This document shows, piece after piece, positions 7,977 through 16,700 of a DNA stretch of 64,000 nt (position 1 is its first letter; each line of letters begins with the position of its first letter). A program made the translations under genes and the position numbers. Under the pieces are notes generated by a model. It was not told the DNA's origin. It ran no database searches and saw only the letters and a program-made list of their open reading frames with translations. This stretch comes from Streptomyces humidus (lineage in GTDB: Bacteria; Actinomycetota; Actinomycetes; Streptomycetales; Streptomycetaceae). The DNA lies in NCBI RefSeq assembly GCF_014649655.1, contig NZ_BMTL01000010.1:1-64000 (forward strand), in the 5' to 3' direction.

Positions 7977-9482
7977 ATGCATCGCCACGGGTCAGAATCT
8001 GCGAAGTCCTTCGCCGGCGCATCGGCTGTGACTGCCGACATCACCCAGGACGCTGTCGTCATCGTTCCGGGCATCATGGGCAGCGAGCTCTACGACACCG
8101 TCACCCAGAAGACCGTCTGGGGCCTGTCCGGCGTGTCATGGCTCCTGAGGGCTTGGACCCGACCCAGAGGGCTCGAACCGCTGCGCCTGACTCCGGAGGA
8201 ACTGGAAGGCAAGACCACCCGGGTCAAGGCCACTCAGCTGATGCGCCACTCGTCCTGGACTCCCTACCTCCAGGGATTCGAGCCTTATACGAACCTGATC
8301 AGCGCTGTCCGCGACTGCGTCGCCGATCCGGCCGCGATCCTGGAGTTCGCCTACGACTGGCGCCTGCCCGTCGCCGTGAACGGCCACCTCTTGGCTGAGG
8401 CCGCCCGCCGCCACCTGACCGCCTGGCGCCTCCATTCCGCACACGACGAGGCGCGGCGCAACCGTGTCGACGAGCGGCCCGCACGCCTCGTTTTCGTGGC
8501 CCACTCCATGGGAGGTCTGGTCACCCGAGCCGCCCTCGATGCCACGCACGACAGCGACCTGGCCGACGACACCCGCGCCGTACTCACCCTTGGCACGCCC
8601 TTCTACGGCGCGGTGAAAGCAACCGCGATCCTGAACACCGGACGCGGCGCCCCAGTCCCGCTCCCGCACCGGCAACTGCAGTCCATCTCAGCAACGATGC
8701 CTGGTCTTCACGACCTTCTGCCGCAGTACACCTGCCTCATCGAGGGAAACAACATCCGTCGCCTTACCCCTGACGACGTGACACGCATCGGTGGTAACGC
8801 CGAACTCGCACAGGCAGCGGACACCTTTCACGCGAAGCAAGCCAACGTCATGCTGCCCGGGCACTGGGCCGTGGCCGGCACCAACCAGGCCACCATGCAG
8901 AGCCTCACCATCCGTGACGGCGTCGTCCACCCGCATCACCATGGTGTTCGCCAGCACAGCAGTGGCGACTTCATTCGGGACCCGCGTGGCAGCCTGAGAT
9001 TTTACGACGTCAAAGGCGACGGCACCGTCTACAAGGATTCCGCAGCAGTAGGACCCGCTGTCACACCACTTCCGCTACAGCATGGAGCCATTGCCTCCGA
9101 TCGCGTCGCGCTCAAGGCTGTCGCAGAAATACTGCGGGACGACGAACACCTTGGCCCGCCTCAGGGCGCGCCCGGCTGCGGGCTGGACGTCCCCGATCTC
9201 GTAGAAGTGGGAACTCCTTGGAACATCATGCTCAGCGGTGTGGATTCCTTGGCAGGGCTCCGGTGCGAAATGGTCGACGTCGCCGGTCAGAACTCACAGG
9301 CTCTCAAACTGAACTGGGGTGATGGCCATATCAGAGCCAGGGCCACTGTCAGCGTGCCAGGCTTGTACCGTGTCAAGGTCCGCACCATTGACGGTCACGT
9401 CATCACCCAACTGGTACTGGCCAGTGAACCCGGTGCTGTGCTGGAAGCGGGAGAGAAGCCCAGCCTCAGGGGACAGTGTTGA
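7977..9482 (+). CDS. LCAT-family alpha/beta-hydrolase (lipase/acyltransferase)
   Basis: The 501-residue protein matches the lecithin:cholesterol acyltransferase fold. VVIVPGIMGSELYD near 27-40 is the oxyanion strand and loop. VFVAHSMGGLVTRAAL holds the nucleophile Ser177 in GxSxG. VKGDGTVYKDS supplies the acid Asp348, and LQHGAIASD the base His369. The order and spacing fit LCAT or phospholipase relatives acting on membrane lipids. About 90 extra C-terminal residues look like a beta-rich add-on domain. No signal peptide or membrane helix is seen, so the protein is probably cytoplasmic. The gene diverges from the caspase-STAND gene with 20 bp between starts; it may be an effector that attacks membranes, or an accessory. 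ATG 7977 lacks a ribosome site; GTG 8028 is an alternative start. Confidence 0.78.
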   Translation: MHRHGSESAKSFAGASAVTADITQDAVVIVPGIMGSELYDTVTQKTVWGLSGVSWLLRAWTRPRGLEPLRLTPEELEGKTTRVKATQLMRHSSWTPYLQGFEPYTNLISAVRDCVADPAAILEFAYDWRLPVAVNGHLLAEAARRHLTAWRLHSAHDEARRNRVDERPARLVFVAHSMGGLVTRAALDATHDSDLADDTRAVLTLGTPFYGAVKATAILNTGRGAPVPLPHRQLQSISATMPGLHDLLPQYTCLIEGNNIRRLTPDDVTRIGGNAELAQAADTFHAKQANVMLPGHWAVAGTNQATMQSLTIRDGVVHPHHHGVRQHSSGDFIRDPRGSLRFYDVKGDGTVYKDSAAVGPAVTPLPLQHGAIASDRVALKAVAEILRDDEHLGPPQGAPGCGLDVPDLVEVGTPWNIMLSGVDSLAGLRCEMVDVAGQNSQALKLNWGDGHIRARATVSVPGLYRVKVRTIDGHVITQLVLASEPGAVLEAGEKPSLRGQC

Positions 9483-9625
9483 CCCGGTCTCCCGGACCTG
9501 CACGCTGGCCGGCCCGCTGCGTACGACGCTCGGCCTGCCTGCCTGCGGCGGGGGCGGCACCGCGGACTGCGCTCCGGCTGAGAAGGGGACGGGGGCCGTG
9601 CCGTCGGCTGCCGTCGCACAGCTGA

Positions 9626-11065
9626 TCAGCGGTTGTCGGCCGGGCGGTAGACGCTGAGGTCGCCGTAGGCCGACAGAACGCCGGGCAGGTCACCGGATTG
9701 GTGCCGCAGAGTGGTGTCCAGGAAGGCGAGAGTGGTTGCGGCGACGACGCGGGCGCTCTCGGTGCGGCCCAGGGAGCCGACTATCGAGGGCACAGGCGGC
9801 AGGTAGAGGGGGCCGTCCATGAAGGTGAGGTGTGCGGCGCCGGGGATGGTGAGCCGGTAACTAGTCGCGGTGTCGCACTCGAGGGCCTTGGTGAGGCGGG
9901 GTAGGTACTGCGGGTCGGTTGCGGGGGTGATGGCCTGGGTGAGCGCGAGCGTCGGCTGGTGGAGGGAGGGGGAGGCGGGGCCGTGGGGGTAGCCGTCCAG
10001 ATCGATGACGGCGTCGAACCGGCGGTCCTGCCGGGCCGCCTGCAGGGCGGCGGCACCACCCATGGAGTGGCCGGTGACCGCGACCCGGCCGGTGTCCAGG
10101 CGTCCGGTCAGCGGGCCGGCGATCTCACCTCGGCCCAGACGGTCCAGCTGAGTGAGGACGAAGCGGAGGTCGGCGCCCCGAACAGTCGTCCAGCCGACCG
10201 CCAGCTTGTCGTCCTTGTCCCGGTCGCCGGTGGAGGTGGTCTTGGTGTGAATCGTTCGGCCGTCGGCGAGGACGACGGCGGCGGAGTCGTACGGGTGGTC
10301 GAGGGCGGCGACCACATAACCGTGGCTGGCCAGTTCCTCCGCCCAGGCGGTGTTCTGGGTGCGCACTCCGCCCGATCCCGGAGAGAACAGCACGACCGGG
10401 AACCGTCCACCCCTGTCGGCCACCGGGGCGTTGAAGACCGAACGGGTGTGGGCACGTGGGATCCCGTCGACCAGGAAGCCAGGCAGGCCGACCGCGCGGG
10501 CGAGGGCGTCGGAGACGGTGCGCGCCTCGTGCTCCGTGCGGCCGAGGTACCGGGCCCGCTGCGCGCCTGCGGGGCTCTTCTGCGCGGGATACCAGAGCTG
10601 GACCACGACCGTGCGCCGGTCGTGCGGATCGGCGGTGAAGGTCTCGGGGCGGCGTGGGTCGGTCCACTGCACCACGCGGGTGCCGACCGCGAAACGGCCC
10701 GACGGCTCGGGGAACACTGGTACGGGAAAGGCCCAGGCGGCCACCGGACCCGTGGCGATCAGGCCGACGCAGGCCACCGAGCCGGGCAAGGCCAGCCACC
10801 ACCGGGCCCGCCACGACGGCCGGCCGGTACGGCGTCGCAGCAGGGGAGAGAGGGCGAACGGCAACGCGACGGCAGCGCCTGCCAGTACTGGCAGCAGCTG
10901 CCAGCGGATCCCCACTACGCTCAGCACGATCACGGACAGCACGAACACTGCCCCCGCCGCGATGGAGACGCCCGGGCGGACGGCAGGGGGAAGCCAGCGC
11001 GCCACCACCAGCGCGACGGCACCCAGCAGGACAAGGACTTCCAGAAGGGACATGTGCAGTCCCAT
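9626..11065 (-). CDS. Membrane-anchored PAF-acetylhydrolase-like alpha/beta-hydrolase
   Basis: The 479-residue product opens with three or four hydrophobic helices (from LLEVLVLLGAVALVVARWLP to VACVGLIATGPVAAWAFPV). A large domain follows, presumably exposed outside the membrane. VVVQLWYPAQ, FPVVLFSPGSGGVRTQN, VAVTGHSMGGAAAL (nucleophile Ser), FDAVIDLDGYP (Asp) and PGAAHLTFMD (His) are characteristic of the platelet-activating-factor acetylhydrolase family. These enzymes hydrolyse short or oxidised acyl esters; the substrate here is unknown. Starts at ATG 11065, ATG 11053 (with GGGA upstream) and GTG 11080 are all possible. A longer open frame upstream (to 12310) runs antisense to the sensor kinase gene and is not credible. 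The gene converges on the lipase gene. Confidence 0.75.
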   Translation of the reverse strand: MGLHMSLLEVLVLLGAVALVVARWLPPAVRPGVSIAAGAVFVLSVIVLSVVGIRWQLLPVLAGAAVALPFALSPLLRRRTGRPSWRARWWLALPGSVACVGLIATGPVAAWAFPVPVFPEPSGRFAVGTRVVQWTDPRRPETFTADPHDRRTVVVQLWYPAQKSPAGAQRARYLGRTEHEARTVSDALARAVGLPGFLVDGIPRAHTRSVFNAPVADRGGRFPVVLFSPGSGGVRTQNTAWAEELASHGYVVAALDHPYDSAAVVLADGRTIHTKTTSTGDRDKDDKLAVGWTTVRGADLRFVLTQLDRLGRGEIAGPLTGRLDTGRVAVTGHSMGGAAALQAARQDRRFDAVIDLDGYPHGPASPSLHQPTLALTQAITPATDPQYLPRLTKALECDTATSYRLTIPGAAHLTFMDGPLYLPPVPSIVGSLGRTESARVVAATTLAFLDTTLRHQSGDLPGVLSAYGDLSVYRPADNR

Positions 11066-11404
11066 GATGTTCTCGGTCACCCGGCCATGCTCGGCGCGGG
11101 GCACACGCTGCCACATCGCCCTCGGGTCGCCACCGCGTACAGCCGGAGTCGCAATCCGAGGCATGCCCATGTGAGCGGCCTTGCGACCGTGGGGGGTAGC
11201 CGGGCTCCTCCTGTGGTCGTACTTCGGTGCGATTCCTTCAGACGGTGGGCTCACGCGTTCCACTGGACCACGGCCTACCGTGACAGGGCCGCGGTGCGTA
11301 CGGGCAGCGCCGGTCTTGCGCTCCCCGTACCCGACCCGGCTCCGGCTGTACGCGGTGGCGGCCCCGGCCGGGACCACGATGACGCCGAACGACAGGGACG
11401 TGTG
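11066..11404. other. Divergent promoter region between hydrolase and sensor kinase genes
   Basis: This 339-bp stretch separates two divergent genes and must hold both promoters. I see no coding frame with a plausible start, no strong hairpin and no clear operator. The product of the response regulator gene is an obvious candidate to act here. Confidence 0.4.
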
Positions 11405-12700
11405 ATGACCGAGGCGGTCGCGGAAACCGGCAGCGCCCACCCGATGCGCCACCAGGACCGGGATCGGGTGCCGCGGGCGAGGACAGCCGTACGGCTGACG
11501 AGGTACGCCGGCCTGGCTTCTGTGCGAGCGGGGCGACTGGTGAGTGCCGCCCGGCGCCGGGGCCTTCGGCTGCCGCCCGTGGTGCGGGACTCGGTGTTGC
11601 CGGCGCTGCTCCTGCTCCACATCGTGACCACGCGCGCGCCGCAAGAGCTCCCGGTGACCCTGGCCCTCACCGCCGCCCTCGCACTGCCCCTGGTGTGGCG
11701 GCGCCGGGCCCCGCTCACGGTGTTCGGCGCCGTGGCAGCCGCGGCCTTCGTCCAGTGGCTGACGGGCGTCCAACTGCCGGCGGACATCGCCTTGCTGGTG
11801 GCTCTCTACACGGTGGCCGCGAAGTCGGGGCGGCGCGGCACGTTTGTCGCCGGTGCCATCGTGGAGGGCGGGGCCCTGCTGGCCTGTCTGCGCTGGGCGA
11901 CGGAAGGCGCGTTCCTGACCCCCTTCGTCGCGGTGACGGCGATGGTCGTCGCCGCCGCCGTCCTGGGTGTGAATGTGCGGACCACGCGCGCCTACCTCGC
12001 GGCCCTGGAGGAACGGGCCGCACGACTGGAGCAACAACAGGACCAGCAGGCGCGACTGGCCGTCGCCGAGGAGAGGACACGTATCACCCGGGAGATGCAC
12101 GACATCGTCACCCACAACCTGTCCGTCATGGTCGCGCTCACCGACGCCGCCGTCTACGCGCAGCACCGCTCGCCCGACAAGGCCACCACCGCGATGCTCC
12201 AGATCTCCGAGACGGGCAGGCAGGCCCTGACCGACATGCGGCGCTCCCTGGACGTCCTGCGGACCGACGAACCGGACGCGGAGCGCCATCCGCTGCCCGG
12301 CATCGCACAACTACGGACCCTCGCCGACCAGATGTGCGCCGCCGGGCTGCCGGCCCGCGTCGAGATCCAGGGCGGCCACACCCACATACCCGCCACCGCA
12401 CAGCTGACCGTCTACCGCCTGGTACAGGAAGCCTTGACCAACACCCTCAAGCACACACCCACCGGCACACACGCGAAGGTCCGGATACGGTGCTCACCCG
12501 AGACCGTCACAGTGGACGTCACGGACAGCGGCCCCTGCTCGCCGCTTCCCGGCGCCACACCGTCCGGCCACGGCATTCACGGCATGCGCGAGCGCGCGGC
12601 CGCCTACGGGGGGACGTTGCGGGCCGGACCGCTCCCGGGCGGCGGCTGGGGAGTTCACACCCGCCTCGCCCTCGGCAGCGGCAAAGCGGCGTCCGCATGA
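11405..12700 (+). CDS. Two-component sensor histidine kinase (NarL/DesK type)
   Basis: The 431-residue protein has a polar N-terminus of about 60 residues and then four or five membrane helices (from VLPALLLLHIVTT to VTAMVVAAAVLGV). A coiled segment (YLAALEERAARLEQQQDQQ) leads to a HisKA_3 dimerisation domain with EERTRITREMHDIVTHNLS, whose phospho-acceptor is His232. The ATPase domain carries the N box LVQEALTNTLKH, DVTDSG, and the GHGIHGMRERAAAYGG lid region. No large extracytoplasmic sensor domain is visible, so the signal is probably sensed in the membrane. ATG 11405 follows GGGACG. The stop overlaps the response-regulator start by ATGA, so the pair is co-translated. Confidence 0.88.
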   Translation: MTEAVAETGSAHPMRHQDRDRVPRARTAVRLTRYAGLASVRAGRLVSAARRRGLRLPPVVRDSVLPALLLLHIVTTRAPQELPVTLALTAALALPLVWRRRAPLTVFGAVAAAAFVQWLTGVQLPADIALLVALYTVAAKSGRRGTFVAGAIVEGGALLACLRWATEGAFLTPFVAVTAMVVAAAVLGVNVRTTRAYLAALEERAARLEQQQDQQARLAVAEERTRITREMHDIVTHNLSVMVALTDAAVYAQHRSPDKATTAMLQISETGRQALTDMRRSLDVLRTDEPDAERHPLPGIAQLRTLADQMCAAGLPARVEIQGGHTHIPATAQLTVYRLVQEALTNTLKHTPTGTHAKVRIRCSPETVTVDVTDSGPCSPLPGATPSGHGIHGMRERAAAYGGTLRAGPLPGGGWGVHTRLALGSGKAASA

Positions 12701-13359
12701 CGATCCGCATCCTGATCGCCGACGACGAAGCGCTGCTCCGTATGGCCTTCGGCACGGTCCTGGAGACTCAGCCCGACATGGCGCCGGTCGGCGAAGCTGC
12801 AGACGGCATCCAGGCGGTACGCCTCGCCCGGGAGTTGCGCCCCGATGTCGTCCTCATGGACGTCCGGATGCCCGGGACCGACGGGATCGAGGCGACCCGG
12901 CAGGTCATCCGGATCTCCCCGCGGAGCAGAGTGCTGATCCTCACCACCTTCGATCTCGACGAGTACGCGTTCGCCGGACTCAAAGCCGGAGCCTCGGGCT
13001 TCCTGCTGAAGAACGCCAGGCCCGAGGAACTGCTCACCGCGATACGCAGCGTGGCCGCGGGCGACGCGGTGGTCTCCCCGCGCGTCACCCGCCGCCTGCT
13101 GGAGAACCTCCGCCCGCACATCCCCGACGGCAGCAGCGCCGACCGCGACGAGCGGCTGAGCCGGCTCAGCGCCCGCGAGCGCGAGGTGCTCGTCAAGGTG
13201 GGCCGCGGGCTGTCCAACACCGAGATCGCGGCCACCCTGTACCTGGCGGAGGCGACCGTGAAGTCCCATCTGGGGCGCATCCTGCAAAAGCTCGAACTCC
13301 GCGACCGGATACAGGCCGTGATCTTCGCCTACGAAAGTCGCCTCATCCACCCGGCATGA
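12697..13359 (+). CDS. NarL/LuxR-type response regulator
   Basis: The 220-residue protein has an N-terminal receiver domain: acidic pocket ADDE, phospho-acceptor Asp55 in PDVVLMDVRMPG, and the switch and Lys region up to FLLKNARPEELL. A LuxR-type helix-turn-helix follows (LSAREREVLVKVGRGLSNTE, then EATVKSHLGRILQKL). It is the partner of the kinase encoded just upstream with a 4-nt overlap. The neighbouring membrane hydrolase gene, divergent from the kinase gene, is a plausible target, but no binding site could be assigned. Confidence 0.9.
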   Translation: MTIRILIADDEALLRMAFGTVLETQPDMAPVGEAADGIQAVRLARELRPDVVLMDVRMPGTDGIEATRQVIRISPRSRVLILTTFDLDEYAFAGLKAGASGFLLKNARPEELLTAIRSVAAGDAVVSPRVTRRLLENLRPHIPDGSSADRDERLSRLSAREREVLVKVGRGLSNTEIAATLYLAEATVKSHLGRILQKLELRDRIQAVIFAYESRLIHPA

Positions 13360-13516
13360 GGTCGGCAGGGAGCGATGCGACGCCGAGTTCGCCGAGGCGG
13401 TCGAGGGCACCGGCATCGAGCCGCGCGCTCTGTGAGCGGACCACGACCGCCGCGAAGCGGTGGGGCGAGGCGGCAGCCCGCAGGCCGATCAGCGCCCTGG
13501 CGGGTACCCGATCTGT
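13343..13516 (-). pseudogene. Possible gene fragment convergent with the response regulator
   Basis: The minus strand holds an open stretch of about 57 codons (ARALIGLRAAASPHRFAAVV, then DRLGELGVASLPADL) ending at a TGA that overlaps the end of the response-regulator gene. Residue use looks coding-like, but there is no start with a ribosome site and a stop lies just upstream. It is probably the tail of a decayed gene whose family I do not recognise. Confidence 0.3.
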
Positions 13517-13569
13517 TCAGCATCGTCTGACCCGTGCTCACCCGGTGGCCTGGCTGAGTCTCATGCCCA

Positions 13570-13620
13570 AGGCGGTCCGGCCCCGGAGTCATGGGTGGTG
13601 ACTTTGGGGCCGGACCGCCT
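13570..13620. terminator. Perfect 15-bp inverted repeat (terminator-like)
   Basis: AGGCGGTCCGGCCCC (13570-13584) pairs exactly with GGGGCCGGACCGCCT (13606-13620) across a 21-nt loop. It lies 210 bp after the response-regulator stop and 177 bp before the helicase start. A terminator is likely; the long loop and distance leave open a regulatory or repeat-element role. Confidence 0.5.
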
Positions 13621-13640
13621 GCGACTGTACGGGCGCGCGG

Positions 13641-13736
13641 TTACGCCTCCTCGCCGTCGTCCGTCTCGTCGTCACTGTTCGGGTCGGGCGCAGCAACCAA
13701 TGACTGTTCGTCACCGTCCGGTTTCTGATAGTTGTG
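13641..13736 (-). other. Short acidic open stretch upstream of the helicase gene
   Basis: Between in-frame stops, the minus strand encodes about 31 residues with a highly acidic end (APDPNSDDETDDGEEA). There is no clear start or ribosome site. It resembles the tail of a larger acidic protein or precursor peptide and is most likely a relic. Confidence 0.2.
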
Positions 13737-13796
13737 TCAGCGGGGTACGGGCACATGCCCGTGGCGGTGTCCCCCGGCACCGCAGGGAGGACGCAC

Positions 13797-16700
13797 ATGA
13801 GCACCAGCACTCGGGACGAGATCCTCGCCGGCGAGCAGCGGGCGGTGGATCACGCGTACGACTGCTACACCGCCAAACTGGCTGAACTGAGCGGAACTTC
13901 GGCCGCCACCGCATCGGCGAGCGGCAAGGACGGGATCGCCAACCGGGCCGAGGCGGAGGCTCGTGCGGAGGCCTACGGAGGGCTCGGCGACGAGGCGCTG
14001 GTCTTCTCCCGCATCGACGCGCCGGAGGACCGGGGCGCTGACCCCCGTCCCTGGTACATCGGGCGCCGCGGTGTGCACGACGCGGCGCACGAGCCGGTGG
14101 TCCTGCTGTGGACCAGCCCCCTGGCGAAGAAGTGGATCGAGACCCGGCCCGAGAACCCGGGCGAGGTGGTCCTGCGCCGGCAGCTTCGCTGCGTACGGCG
14201 GATCGTCGAGAGCTACTTCGACGAGATCTCCCTGCCGACGCCCGCCCCCGTGCCCACGCCCGCGCCCGCTGCCGCGCCCGTTCCCGTGCCTGCGGTCGCC
14301 CCCGAGACGGCGGTCGCCCCCGAGCCTGCCGTCGTGCCCGAGCCCCGTCGGGCCGCCGACGACGACGGCGGAGCGGAGGAGAGGGACACGGCCCCCGCCC
14401 CCGCCCCGGAGCCTCTGCCGGCCCCCGTCCCCGGCGATGCCTCTCGACGCCGTCGGCGCAAGGCGCTCCAGCCGGACGACTTCCTGCTGCGGGAGCTCCA
14501 GCGGTCGCGTGGCGGTCGGATGCGGGACATCGTCGAGACCATCCGCCGTGACCAGATGGAGCTGGTCACCGGCTCGCCCTCGGACATCCTCGTCGTGCAG
14601 GGCGGCCCCGGTACCGGCAAGTCGGCGGTCGGTCTCCACCGGGTCACCTGGCTCGTCAACAACGAGCACTTCAAGGCCCAGGACATCCTCGTCATCGGTC
14701 CCCACCAGCGGTTTCTCGACTATGTCGGACACGTCCTGCCCACCCTCGGCACCCGGGACGTCAACGCCGTCCAGCTGGACCGTCTGTGGGAGGGCGAGAT
14801 CCTCGGCGCGGACTCCCCGAAGGCGCGCCTCGTGAAGTCGGACAGACGCATGGCGGCCGTGCTGCGGCGCCGCGTCGAGAGCGACTACCGCCCCGCGGCT
14901 CTCGAGGCCCTCACCGTCGCACCCTCCTTCGAGGGCGACGAGCCCGCGATCCTCGTCACCGCCGGCAGCACGACCCTCCGCGTGCCGAAGTCCGAGGTCC
15001 TCGCCCTCCTCGACCGGGCCCATACCGGCGAGGGGCCCTTCCGGGAACGGCGCGACCGTTTCCGCGGCCTCTTCGTCGACCGGCTCCTCCAGGAACTCGC
15101 CGACATCGCGCCGCGCCGCGGGCAGGCCGGCACCATCCGCCGCGACCTGGAACGCAACCGCCGGGTCGAGCGCCTCGTCGAACGCGTCTGGCCGTCCCCC
15201 GGTCCTCGGGAGGCCCTGCGCAGCCTCTACGACTCGGCCGACCTCCTGCGGGAATGCGCCGACGGCGTCCTCGAGGAGGACGAGCAGGCGACCCTGCTGC
15301 GGGCCCGCGCGGCGAGTGCCGACGCCGATCCGTGGACCCTCGAAGACCGCGTCTGCCTGGAAGAGCTCCGCGTGCTGATCAGCGGTGACACCCCACCGCG
15401 GTACGGCCACATCGTCGTCGACGAGGCCCAGGACCTCACGCCCATGCAGGCACGCTCCCTGCGACGGCGCTCCGCCGCCGGCGGCTCCATGACCGTCCTG
15501 GGCGACCTCGCGCAGGCGACGGGCGCCCACATCCCGACGAGCTGGGACCTGCTCGGCACCCTTCTCTCCGACCACGGTGACTGGAGCGTGGCCCAGCTCA
15601 CCACCAGCTACCGCGTGCCCGCCGAGATCATGGAGTTCGTCGCCCCTCTCGCACGGACGATCGCGCCGGGCCTGCCGTACCCGCAGGCTGTCCGGGAGGC
15701 GGGAGCGGACGCCGTACGGACCGTGGCGACCGAGCCGTGGAAGCTGCTCGACGACATCGTCGTCCACGTGGCCCGGCTCATGGACACCAGCGACGGCAGC
15801 ACCCCCCGCTCGGTGGCCGTCATCGTTCCCGACGACTCGGACTGGCTGGACGCCATCAGCCGCAGGCTCGCCGAGGACGACGACCTCGGCGAGCGGAACC
15901 GCGAGGCGGTCTCCGTGCTGGCCGCGGCCCAGGTCAAGGGCATGGAGTACGACCACGTCCTGGTCGTCGAGCCCGCGACGATCGCCGACCGCGGACCCGC
16001 CGGGCTGCGCCAGTTGTACGTGGCCCTCACCCGCAGCACCCAGAGTCTGACCGTCCTGCACACCGCCCCGCTGCCGACGGCGCTCACCGACTCCGGGGAC
16101 GCCCAGGCACCGACGGCGGCCGATACGCAGTCGACGGCGGCCGATGCGCAGGCGGCCGCGTCCGACGTGCAGCCGCCCGCGTCCGACGTGCAGGCTGCCG
16201 CGTCCGACGCGCAGCCGACGGCGCCGGATGCCCGGCCGGAGGGAGCGGGAGTCAGAGCCGGAAGCCTTCCCCGGATCGGGACCGACGTCCGGGTCGAGGT
16301 CGTGGGCCGGGCCCCGGGCGGTCGCTACAAGGTCAAGCCGTTGTCGCCGGTGATCGACCGACCGCTCGTCCTCACCGTCCGCCATGGATCGGTTCCCCCG
16401 CTGCGGGGCGCCAAGCTGGACTGCTGGGTGTTCGCCAACGAGACGACCCAGACGGTGCTCACCGCCGACCAGCGCGGTCGGTCGCCCGTTTCGGAGCGGA
16501 TGGCGGGGCGCTACCTCGCGGCACTGGACGTGCTCGGAGAACTGACCGAGAGCGACGGCGAAGTCCCCGACGCCCGCGGTCGTCTCTCCGAACTCCAGGG
16601 CATGGCCAATCGCATCCTCCGCCGGGACCAGGCCGACTGGGTCAGTGTGCTTCACCTGTTCGGCGATCCGGACAGAGAACGACTCGGAGTGCTTCGCGAC

